Under the pieces are notes generated by a model. It did no database searches, had not been told where the DNA came from, and was given only the letters and a program-made list of their open reading frames with translations. From CAYOVG01 sp964407285 (lineage in GTDB: Bacteria > Desulfobacterota > Syntrophobacteria > Syntrophobacterales > Syntrophobacteraceae), in contig CAYOVG010000405.1 of the NCBI GenBank assembly GCA_964407285.1, positions 1 to 5,803 on the forward strand: a DNA stretch of 5,803 nt, written 5' to 3'. The translations under genes and the position numbers were made by a program. Of this stretch, positions 1-4,848 are shown in pieces (position 1 is the first letter of the stretch; each line of letters begins with the position of its first letter).

Positions 1-236
1 CCGCAATCAAGAGAAAAATTCAAAGAAATTCATCTTATTCATTTCCAATTCCTAATCTGAGCGAAGCTAATCTGAGCGAAGCTAATCTGAGCAGAGCTGA
101 TCTGCGCGCAGCAAGGCTGCGCAAGGCTGATCTGCAGAAGGCTCGGAGTATCGATGGTATTCTGACCGACCACAGCTTGGATGCCGATTCTCCGCAGATG
201 ATCATAACGACTGATGAACAAGATGCAAATGGTTAG
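1..236 (+). CDS. Pentapeptide-repeat protein, C-terminal fragment (5' end outside window)
   Basis: The frame starting at base 3 is open from the window edge to a TAG at 234-236 and has no credible in-frame start, so this is the last 77 or so codons of a longer gene. Codons at 54-143 encode six consecutive five-residue units: NLSEA, NLSEA, NLSRA, DLRAA, RLRKA, DLQKA. This is the A(D/N)LXX pattern of pentapeptide-repeat proteins, which fold into a right-handed quadrilateral beta-helix. A non-repeat tail of about 30 residues follows (ARSIDGILTDHSLDADSPQM and onwards). The phrase 'A.SIDGILTD' resembles the end of such repeat domains, where a regular coil breaks. Family members have diverse roles, including topoisomerase protection and scaffolding, and many have none known, so no function can be given. 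It converges on the CDF gene, with 9 bp between the stops. The minus-strand frame over the same bases is an antisense shadow. Confidence 0.82.
   Translation, partial: AIKRKIQRNSSYSFPIPNLSEANLSEANLSRADLRAARLRKADLQKARSIDGILTDHSLDADSPQMIITTDEQDANG
54..98 (+). repeat. 15-bp tandem repeat encoding pentapeptides (three near-identical units)
   Basis: AATCTGAGCGAAGCT occurs at 54-68 and again, identical, at 69-83. A third unit at 84-98 differs only in the fourth codon (aga for gaa). Three further units to base 143 have diverged more. The nucleotide identity, and not just protein similarity, suggests recent unit duplication by slippage or unequal exchange within the pentapeptide gene. Confidence 0.85.
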
Positions 237-245
237 CCGAATGAG

Positions 246-1175
246 TCATTCATGGACCAGGTCGAGTCCGCAGAGAGGCGACCTGCTCGCTTCATTCGCA
301 ACGGCCTGCTCCTTCCCGCGAGCCCCGTTCGGCGTTTTCCGTTCGTATCCTTCGATGTAGACGTCCGCAAAGGCGAACTTATCCATTAGCTGGTTCTTCA
401 TGGACCTCAGCGTCTTCCTGTACCCGATGGAGTGATGGGTCCTCACGCGCAAAACGAGCATGACCTCCTCCGGGGACAACGCCCATATGTGAATGTCCTT
501 GACGTGGCTTACATCGTCAAAGCTGTCGAGAATGAAATCCCTGACCTCATCGACATCTATTTTTGCGCAGTTCCCTTCCATGAGAATCTGCACGCTCTCC
601 TTCAAGAGGTAGTAAGTCGGGTAAGCGGCGAGAAGTCCGACGAGTATGCCTGCAATGGCGTCGACAAAGAACAGACCGGTGTACCTGATTATCAGCGCTG
701 AAATGATGACTCCGACCGACCCCAGCGTATCGTTCAAAATGAGGAGGAAAGCCCCCCTGATGTTTATGTCCCCGGAGTGCTTGTAGAGCTCCAGCAGCCC
801 GAATCCGTTGACGAAGAGACCGATGACCGCGATCATCAGAACCGGGTCGGCTTCCATCGGCTCGGGACGCCTGATCTTCGCATACGCCTCGATGAACACG
901 TAGAATATGATGAAGCCTACCAGTATCCCGTTGAACAAGCTCGACAGGACTTTAGCTCTCCCATACCCGAAAGTCCTCGAATTGTCGGGCTTCCTCCTGG
1001 ACAGCCGCTCGACGTACAAAGCGATCATTTGACCCGAAATGTTTATGGCCATGAATGCGGCGTCGGTCGTGAGAGCGATGCTGCGATAGTGCAGACCACC
1101 GAACAATTCCATGAAGAAATAGCCGATTGTCAGCACGAGGACTATTTTCTGACTGATGTTTCGTGAACCGGCCAT
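246..1175 (-). CDS. Cation diffusion facilitator (CDF) family transporter with atypical metal site
   Basis: A 309-residue inner-membrane protein with CDF/ZnT architecture: six hydrophobic segments (about residues 10-28, 35-56, 76-98, 111-131, 143-163, 167-190) and a cytoplasmic C-terminal domain (about 195-280). Family hallmarks are SIALTTDAAF in TM2, RGAFLLILNDTLGSVGVI in TM5 and VKDIHIWALSPEE (225-237) in the C-terminal domain. Known members export Zn2+, Fe2+, Co2+, Cd2+ or Mn2+ in exchange for protons through a four-residue site, two in TM2 and two in TM5. Here the equivalent positions read F41, N45, L145 and D149, so only one canonical ligand remains. TM2 also keeps D38. The substrate is therefore uncertain. 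It may move something unusual or serve as a non-transporting partner. ATG start (1173-1175) with a perfect AAGGAGG at 1184-1190, 8 nt upstream. It forms its own unit: a terminator lies upstream and a convergent gene downstream. The His-poor loops argue against a ZnT-type His-rich zinc sensor. Confidence 0.9.
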   Translation of the reverse strand: MAGSRNISQKIVLVLTIGYFFMELFGGLHYRSIALTTDAAFMAINISGQMIALYVERLSRRKPDNSRTFGYGRAKVLSSLFNGILVGFIIFYVFIEAYAKIRRPEPMEADPVLMIAVIGLFVNGFGLLELYKHSGDINIRGAFLLILNDTLGSVGVIISALIIRYTGLFFVDAIAGILVGLLAAYPTYYLLKESVQILMEGNCAKIDVDEVRDFILDSFDDVSHVKDIHIWALSPEEVMLVLRVRTHHSIGYRKTLRSMKNQLMDKFAFADVYIEGYERKTPNGARGKEQAVANEASRSPLCGLDLVHE

Positions 1176-1183
1176 CGGCGTCG

Positions 1184-1190
1184 CCTCCTT
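1184..1190 (-). promoter_or_regulatory. Ribosome-binding site of the CDF gene
   Basis: The minus strand reads AAGGAGG followed by 8 nt and then ATG. This is a full-consensus Shine-Dalgarno and it fixes the start at 1175. I could not recognise a convincing -35/-10 pair in the 174 bp between this site and the terminator at 1365. Confidence 0.8.
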
Positions 1191-1364
1191 CGGTTGTGTG
1201 CGACTGCCGGGATGAGGAGAGCTGCTTCCCCTACACCGCGACGAGGCCGGATGCCCCGTCCGTCTTCTCCCGTTCAGTCACGGGTCCGGGCCTGTCCGTC
1301 CGAAGCGGCCATGGACGGCAAACTTCCCGCGATGAGTTCCATTCAATCCATCCGCGGTCTCCAT

Positions 1365-1421
1365 GAAGAAACTAAAAACCGGTGATTCAGGCCGATCAAT
1401 TCACCGGTTTTTGGTTTCTTC
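1365..1421. terminator. Bidirectional intrinsic terminator
   Basis: A 21-nt arm (1365-1385) pairs with 1401-1421 across a 15-nt loop, with a single mismatch. The core is AAAAACCGGTGA facing TCACCGGTTTTT, so a GC-rich stem is followed by five T's on either strand, the layout of a factor-independent terminator that works both ways. On the minus strand it lies about 80 nt past the stop of the repeat-protein gene and would insulate the CDF gene from it. There is no plus-strand gene immediately upstream, so the plus-strand activity may simply come from the symmetry. Confidence 0.85.
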
Positions 1422-1446
1422 ACGACCCGCCGGGGTCATGGGAATG

Positions 1447-1464
1447 GAGGGGACGCTTCCCCTC
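1447..1464. other. Small perfect hairpin downstream of the repeat-protein gene
   Basis: GAGGGGA (1447-1453) and TCCCCTC (1458-1464) form a 7-bp perfect stem with a 4-nt loop, 38 bp beyond the stop codon of the 1502-2368 gene. No T-tract follows on the minus strand, so it is not a terminator by itself. It could protect the 3' end of the mRNA next to the strong terminator further on, or be chance in GC-rich DNA. Confidence 0.4.
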
Positions 1465-1501
1465 TTCTCCATATCTTCACTTCAGCATAGACTCCCCGGA
1501 A

Positions 1502-2368
1502 TCATTGTTGCCCGTCCGACCTCGGAATGGCCGCATTCAGGACATCTTTCACCCCTCCCACAGCCCCGACGAGAACATTCCTCACCGTTCCGACGGCGCC
1601 TATCCCAAGAGCGCCCACCGCGTCGATGGCGCCTCCGATGGTGTCCTTCGCCGCCCCGGTGGCGTTGAGTCCGATATCCCTGGTCGCGTTTATGCCGCCA
1701 TTGATCGCTCTTCCCGCGATGCCGGCGACATTTCCGCCAATGTCCGAAACGGCCTGTACGGTCCCGGAGACGGCCTTCTCAGCAGTGGTCAGCAGTTCGC
1801 CTCCCACATCCGAGACGTATCCGGCGGTCCCGGAAGCGGCTTTGTGGACGATCGTCAGCACTTCTCCCCCGATGTCCGAGACGCCTTTCACCGTTCCGGA
1901 AACGGCTCTTTGAGCGGTGGCGAGCACTTCGCCTCCGACATCGGTGACTCCGCTCACAAGCCCCTTGGCCACATTGGCGGCGCTTCCCACAAGACACAGA
2001 CTCACATCTTCCGTAGCGGCCACCGTTTCCTTGACAACGCTCCGGACTACGTTCACCGCACCGGCGGCGACGGCGCCCGTCGCTCTCAAAGCGTCCCCGA
2101 CGGCGTTCCCGGCCCTGCCCATGAACCGCGTCTCGACCTCTTCCGCGCCTCTCGAGACGCCTTCGACGGTAAATTTGATCTCAGGGGCCGCGGAATCGTG
2201 GATTCCTTCCGGCTCACGGCTGGTTGCTTCGTTTTCGAGCGCCATTGTATTCTCCTTCTCTGAGAGAGTTTGAGGGTCCTCGGTTTTCTTTTTCTTTCTC
2301 TTCCTGCTTTTTGTCGTATCCTTGTGCTCGCGGGCAACCGGATCGTCTTCGTGGTCGATGATCGTCAT
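1502..2368 (-). CDS. Hypothetical protein with 22-residue (2 x 11) repeats, synuclein/LEA-like in character
   Basis: A 288-residue protein I do not recognise. Residues 1-60 are charged and probably disordered, including a basic run SRKRKKKK (21-28). From about residue 113 to 280 the chain follows a strict 22-residue period: Asp recurs at 121, 143, 165, 187, 209, 231 and 275 (Ala at 253). Four central copies (135-222) share the pattern SGTVxxVSDIGGEVLxxxxxAV. There is no signal peptide, no long hydrophobic segment, no Trp, one Tyr and one Cys. Eleven-residue periodicity with small and V/I residues is known from alpha-synuclein, LEA proteins and perilipins, which form amphipathic 11/3 helices on membranes or lipid surfaces. 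A similar surface-binding or stress-protective role is an inference only. The Met1 start has GGGAGG 6 nt upstream. Met42 (2245) has an equally good AAGGAG and may be a second or the true start. It is monocistronic, ending at the terminator at 1365-1421. Minus-strand codons are G/C-ending, which supports this strand over the overlapping plus-strand frame. Confidence 0.8.
   Translation of the reverse strand: MTIIDHEDDPVAREHKDTTKSRKRKKKKTEDPQTLSEKENTMALENEATSREPEGIHDSAAPEIKFTVEGVSRGAEEVETRFMGRAGNAVGDALRATGAVAAGAVNVVRSVVKETVAATEDVSLCLVGSAANVAKGLVSGVTDVGGEVLATAQRAVSGTVKGVSDIGGEVLTIVHKAASGTAGYVSDVGGELLTTAEKAVSGTVQAVSDIGGNVAGIAGRAINGGINATRDIGLNATGAAKDTIGGAIDAVGALGIGAVGTVRNVLVGAVGGVKDVLNAAIPRSDGQQ
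1529..2032 (-). repeat. 66-bp coding repeat array (about seven to eight units)
   Basis: Codons 113-280 of the minus-strand gene consist of consecutive 66-bp units, each coding 22 residues. Units 135-156, 157-178, 179-200 and 201-222 (1703-1966) are closely alike in protein (S/K-G-x-V-x-x-V-S/T-D-V/I-G-G-E at the start of each). The flanking units, 113-134, 223-244, 245-266 and a partial last one, have diverged. Synonymous differences between central copies (for example tcg gac atc, tcg gat gtg, tcg gac att) show that the copies are not recent and that the protein pattern is maintained. Confidence 0.8.
2252..2257 (-). promoter_or_regulatory. Internal ribosome-binding site for a possible second start (Met42)
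   Basis: The minus strand reads AAGGAG followed by 6 nt and then ATG at 2245-2243, in frame with the repeat-protein gene. This is at least as good as the GGGAGG (2375-2380) serving Met1. Starting here would remove the lysine-rich leader and give a 247-residue protein that begins MALENEATS. Confidence 0.55.
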
Positions 2369-2374
2369 AGTGCG

Positions 2375-2380
2375 CCTCCC
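2375..2380 (-). promoter_or_regulatory. Ribosome-binding site for Met1 of the repeat protein
   Basis: The minus strand reads GGGAGG followed by 6 nt and then ATG at 2368. Spacing and sequence are good and support the longer 288-residue product. Confidence 0.6.
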
Positions 2381-2400
2381 TATTAGCGCGTAACAGGACC

Positions 2401-2429
2401 GTGACTACATTGTCACATGCTTGTAACAA
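2401..2429. promoter_or_regulatory. Candidate operator: overlapping inverted repeats upstream of the repeat-protein gene
   Basis: TTGTCACATGCTTGTAACAA (2410-2429) is a 20-bp near-palindrome with 16 of 20 symmetric positions. Overlapping it, GTGAC (2401-2405) and GTCAC (2412-2416) form a second small inverted repeat. The site lies 42-61 bp before the Met1 codon, in an AT-richer stretch where a promoter is expected (TTGAAA lies just further upstream on the minus strand, at about 2436-2441). The regulator is unknown, and I saw no clean -10 at proper spacing. Confidence 0.35.
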
Positions 2430-2553
2430 TTAACTTTCAATAGGCTGTTGCTTCCCCGCCGTCAACAAAACAAATCATCATTTACCTATTGTTTTATGGC
2501 ATTCAGTGGGATGAGGGGAACGAGACGGGACCAGTATGCCGTGAGGCAGAGGT

Positions 2554-2618
2554 CGGAAGTCGGCAATCGGATGTCGAGTCGGTGTTGCATGCCTCCGACA
2601 TCCGATCGCCGACTTCCG
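2554..2618. repeat. Long imperfect palindrome (intergenic hairpin element)
   Basis: The 23-nt arm at 2554-2576 (CGGAAGTCGGCAATCGGATG and TCG) pairs with 2596-2618 with one mismatch, around a 19-nt loop. Units of the kind GGAAGTCGG and ATCGGATGTCGG look like dispersed intergenic palindromes (REP/MITE-like). Only one copy is present here, so dispersal cannot be shown. It lies about 80 bp downstream of the nhaB stop and would form a very stable RNA hairpin on either strand, without a T-tract. Confidence 0.7.
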
Positions 2619-2664
2619 TCGGCGGAGCGTTGTCTGTCCGCCGGGAATGCGGATGGATGGGCGC

Positions 2665-2694
2665 CCGCGGGCCCGTAGCGGCGCCGCGGGCCCG
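2665..2694. repeat. GC-rich 11-bp direct repeat with palindromic cores next to the nhaB stop
   Basis: CCGCGGGCCCG occurs at 2665-2675 and 2684-2694. Each copy contains the palindrome CGGGCCCG, so the two copies can also pair as an 8-bp stem enclosing the palindrome CGGCGCCG. It begins 4 bp past the nhaB stop. A strong stem here could help end or protect the nhaB transcript, but no U-tract follows on the minus strand, so calling it a terminator would be speculative. Confidence 0.55.
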
Positions 2695-2698
2695 TTTC

Positions 2699-4255
2699 TT
2701 ACAGGAAAAGCCAGGTGGCCAGAAGGCCCGCGGAAGACATGGTGATCGTGTACGGCAGAGCCATCTTCACCATCTCCCCGTACGACAGGCGGATGAGCGG
2801 CGACAGGGCGGAAGTGAGCAGGAAGAGAAACGCCGCCTGGCCGTTGGGCGTGGCGATGCTCGGGATGTTCGTGCCGGTGTTGATGGACACGGCCAGCCTG
2901 CAGAATTGATCGTGCTGGATGATACCCTCCTTGAACGCCTGGGCGGTCTCCGAAATGTATACGGTGGCGACGAAAACATTGTCGCTGATCATCGAGAGCA
3001 CCCCGTTGGCGATGTAAAACGCGGAAAGCTGCATCTCCCCCTCGAGGCTCAGAACGTACCGGATAATCGGAGTGAAGAGGTGCTGATCGTGAATGACCGC
3101 GACGACGGCGAAGAACACCACGAGCAGAGCGGTAAAGGGCAAAGCTTCCTCGAAGGCCCTTCCGATCCGGTGCTCTTCGGTCACTCCGTTGAAGGCCGTG
3201 AGGAGCACGATGATCATCAAGCCGATGATGCCGACCTCCGCGAGATGAAACGCAAGGCTCACGATCAGGACGCAGGCGGCGAAACCCTGCACGATGAGCC
3301 GGGCTTTCTTCTTCTGCGACATGTTCGCCTGGTCGTCGCGGAACTGCTCGGCCAGGATCTCGCGGACGGCCTCGGGCAGACGGTGCCCGTATCCGAAGAG
3401 GCCGTATCTCTCCAGGCTTATGCAGGTTGACAACCCCACGATGAACACCGGAATGGATACCGGGGCCACACGGACGAAGAATTCGCCGAAATGCCAGCGC
3501 ATGACATTCCCGATGAGAAGGTTTTGCGGCTCGCCCACGAGAGTCATCACGCCCCCCAGGGCGGTGCCCACCGCCGCATGCATCATGAGATTTCTCAAGA
3601 AACCCCGGAAGTCTTCCAGGTCCGCTTTATGGCAGTCCTCGATTTCGCCGTCGATTCTGCAATCATGTACAATGGAGCGGCCTTTCTTGCCCGATGCGAA
3701 GCGGTGGTAGAGGTCATAAAACCCGTACGCCACGGAAATGACCACGGCTGTGACGGTAAGGGCGTCCAGGAAGGCGGAGAGGAAAGCCCCGGTAAAGCAA
3801 AAGAGCAGCGACAGGAGAACCTTGGAGCGAACTCCGAGCAGTATTTTGGTAAAGACGTATTGCAGCAGCTCCTTCATGAAGTAGATTCCGGCCACCATGA
3901 AGATGAGAAGCAGGATGACGGGAAGATTGTTCGCAACTTCGCTGTAGACGGTTTCGGGCGAGGTTATCCCGAGCAATACGGCCTCGATGGCGAGCAGCCC
4001 GCCCGGAGGGAGCGGATAACACTTGAGCGCCATCGCCAGGGTGAAGATGAATTCCGCAATGATGACCCATCCCGCCACGAATGGACCGGCGAGGTACAGG
4101 ATCGCCGGGTTGAGCGCGAGGAATCCGATAACGGTCAACTTGTACCATGCGGGCGAGTCTCCCAGAAAATTTCTGTTGATCGCCTGAACGGCCGTCCTGG
4201 AGGATGAATCCCCCAAAAAAGCCCTGCCGATTGCCTGAGCGGCTGTCTTAGGCAC
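2699..4255 (-). CDS. nhaB: Na+/H+ antiporter NhaB
   Basis: A 518-residue polytopic inner-membrane protein that exports Na+ in exchange for protons, for sodium tolerance and pH homeostasis. It matches NhaB as known from E. coli and Vibrio along its whole length: NFLGDSPAWYK (29-39), FVAGWVIIAEFIFTLAMALK (59-78), FLSAFLDALTVTAVVIS (158-174), MMHAAVGTALGGV (224-236), GEPQNLLIG (241-249), ISDNVFVATVYI (423-434) and NTGTNIPSIATPNGQAAF (459-476), then LSPLIRLSYG (484-493). D164 corresponds to the Asp near position 147 reported as important in Vibrio NhaB. The 17-residue offset equals an N-terminal duplication seen here. The start is GTG (4253-4255) with AAGGAG 8 nt upstream at 4264-4269. An ATG at 4260-4262 is out of frame and too close to the Shine-Dalgarno. 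The C-terminus stops just after the last membrane segment, shorter than the E. coli tail. A terminator lies about 100 nt upstream on the same strand, so a leader-controlled or separate transcript is possible. Confidence 0.96.
   Translation of the reverse strand: MPKTAAQAIGRAFLGDSSSRTAVQAINRNFLGDSPAWYKLTVIGFLALNPAILYLAGPFVAGWVIIAEFIFTLAMALKCYPLPPGGLLAIEAVLLGITSPETVYSEVANNLPVILLLIFMVAGIYFMKELLQYVFTKILLGVRSKVLLSLLFCFTGAFLSAFLDALTVTAVVISVAYGFYDLYHRFASGKKGRSIVHDCRIDGEIEDCHKADLEDFRGFLRNLMMHAAVGTALGGVMTLVGEPQNLLIGNVMRWHFGEFFVRVAPVSIPVFIVGLSTCISLERYGLFGYGHRLPEAVREILAEQFRDDQANMSQKKKARLIVQGFAACVLIVSLAFHLAEVGIIGLMIIVLLTAFNGVTEEHRIGRAFEEALPFTALLVVFFAVVAVIHDQHLFTPIIRYVLSLEGEMQLSAFYIANGVLSMISDNVFVATVYISETAQAFKEGIIQHDQFCRLAVSINTGTNIPSIATPNGQAAFLFLLTSALSPLIRLSYGEMVKMALPYTITMSSAGLLATWLFL
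4145..4246 (-). repeat. 51-bp tandem duplication at the 5' end of nhaB
   Basis: Codons 4-20 (4196-4246) and 21-37 (4145-4195) encode TAAQAIGRAFLGDSSSR and TAVQAINRNFLGDSPAW. They share 11 of 17 residues, and 35 of 51 bases by my count. The second copy is the one that aligns with the start of other NhaB proteins, so the first is an added copy. Most differences at conserved codons are synonymous, so the duplication is not recent and both copies seem to be under selection. Confidence 0.8.
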
Positions 4256-4263
4256 CTTCCATT

Positions 4264-4269
4264 CTCCTT
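4264..4269 (-). promoter_or_regulatory. Ribosome-binding site of nhaB (decides the GTG start)
   Basis: The minus strand reads AAGGAG, then 8 nt (containing an out-of-frame ATG), then GTG. Spacing favours the GTG at 4255, which is in frame with the conserved NhaB sequence. Confidence 0.75.
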
Positions 4270-4351
4270 GTTTGTAGAACTCGCATCGGATGAATCCGGC
4301 CTGAAACCCGCCCGGGTCCCTCCCTCTGCCCGTTCTCGATCAGCCTAAACG

Positions 4352-4392
4352 AAAAAGGCCGCTGTCACGACTACCACGCCGTGACAGCGGCC
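4352..4392 (-). terminator. Intrinsic terminator on the nhaB strand, upstream of nhaB
   Basis: GGCCGCTGTCACG (4357-4369) and CGTGACAGCGGCC (4380-4392) form a perfect 13-bp stem with a 10-nt loop. On the minus strand the stem is followed directly by TTTTT (4352-4356). No T-tract follows on the plus strand, so it is directional. It lies 97 bp before the nhaB start codon. Either it ends a transcript coming from the 4400-5150 region, where no intact minus-strand gene is seen, or it attenuates nhaB itself. Confidence 0.85.
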
Positions 4393-4408
4393 CAACCATC
4401 ACTAGTCC

Positions 4409-4439
4409 TTCGGAAACAAACGGAGTTTGAATTTCCGAA
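4409..4439 (-). other. Hairpin in the putative nhaB leader
   Basis: On the minus strand TTCGGAAA, a TT bulge, CAAAC, the loop TCC, GTTTG and TTTCCGAA fold into a 13-bp stem with a 2-nt bulge. It lies 16 nt before the terminator stem. Together the two hairpins resemble an aptamer-like element followed by an expression platform. I do not recognise a known riboswitch consensus, and I found no obvious antiterminator complementary to the terminator arm. Confidence 0.5.
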
Positions 4440-4442
4440 CCC

Positions 4443-4497
4443 GGAATCAATATTCAAAATGTAATATCCTAATGCCCAATATAAAGAAAGAAGTCAA
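4443..4497 (-). promoter_or_regulatory. AT-rich stretch with possible promoter for nhaB or its leader
   Basis: The minus strand has TTGACT (4492-4497), a good -35 match, in an AT-rich block that contrasts with the GC-rich surroundings. The hexamer 17 nt further on is only CATTAG. Better -10-like strings (TATATT, TAGGAT) sit at poor spacing. A promoter here is plausible, but its elements cannot be fixed by eye. Confidence 0.3.
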
Positions 4498-4520
4498 GAG
4501 GAAAGAGAAAAATTCGAGAT

Positions 4521-4648
4521 ACGCTCCGGGTGTGGTCGCCGCCGGTCACCGGGGTGCGCCCGACGACGCGCTGGACCCGGAGCAACGCGCGCGCTCCCGC
4601 GCCGGAGCCGGGCGCCGTCCTGTTCCAACCGTCAGGCGCGGTATCATA
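4521..4648 (-). other. GC-rich structured island between AT-rich flanks, possible structured RNA
   Basis: GCTCCGGGT (4523-4531) pairs perfectly with ACCCGGAGC (4575-4583), enclosing further small palindromes (CCGGTCACCGG). A neighbouring GCGCC...GGCGC stem lies at about 4600-4614. On the minus strand a TATGAT -10-like hexamer (4643-4648) precedes the island, and a T-rich run follows it near 4506-4513. No protein gene is credible here. The arrangement could encode a structured RNA, but high GC makes pairings common, so this is tentative. Confidence 0.22.
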
Positions 4649-4668
4649 TTTTTTAATTGATATGAATA

Positions 4669-4845
4669 TTACTTGCATGGTATTGTGCCTTCGAACACGT
4701 TTTTGAAACCTTCATATGAGGCCTTGAGGTGGGAAGGTCCGTGGTACTTATTGTAGCGATAGGTATACCATGCGCGCGAAGGAGGGTATTTGCGTCCTTG
4801 TGACTCCGCCACCCTATAGTTTCGGCACGACCGTGGTTGCTTCGT
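4669..4845 (-). pseudogene. Possible remnant of a transposase/integrase C-terminus
   Basis: A minus-strand frame without a start codon runs 58 codons from just after a TAA (4846-4848) to a TAA at 4669-4671. Its end reads WYTYRYNKYHGPSHLKASYE and continues GFKNVFEGTIPCK. This recalls the 'F..YN..RPH..L.G.TPYE' ending of rve-type (DDE) transposases of IS3/IS481-like elements, where the tail follows the catalytic Glu. Upstream all three frames are broken within about 150 bp and no DDE residues or inverted repeats are seen. The resemblance is short and judged by eye, so it is a weak call. It would explain why this 770-bp stretch has no intact gene. Confidence 0.33.
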
Positions 4846-4848
4846 TTA

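Noticed and set aside
54..143. Considered as a CRISPR array or intergenic tandem repeat
   Set aside because: Units are contiguous 15-bp coding repeats without spacers and translate to regular pentapeptides.
1382..2263. Plus-strand 293-codon frame over the repeat-protein gene
   Set aside because: It begins inside the terminator hairpin, has no ribosome-binding site and is the antisense of a minus-strand frame with G/C-ending codons, a strict repeat pattern and strong Shine-Dalgarno sites. Its length is a by-product of the GC-rich repeats.
2489..3430. Plus-strand 313-codon frame covering the 3' half of nhaB
   Set aside because: It is antisense to highly conserved NhaB sequence, rich in His, Arg, Glu and Gly as expected for a shadow frame, and runs through the intergenic palindrome.
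3491..4207. Plus-strand 238-codon frame opposite the 5' half of nhaB
   Set aside because: It is antisense to conserved NhaB motifs, has no ribosome-binding site and shows no recognisable domain.
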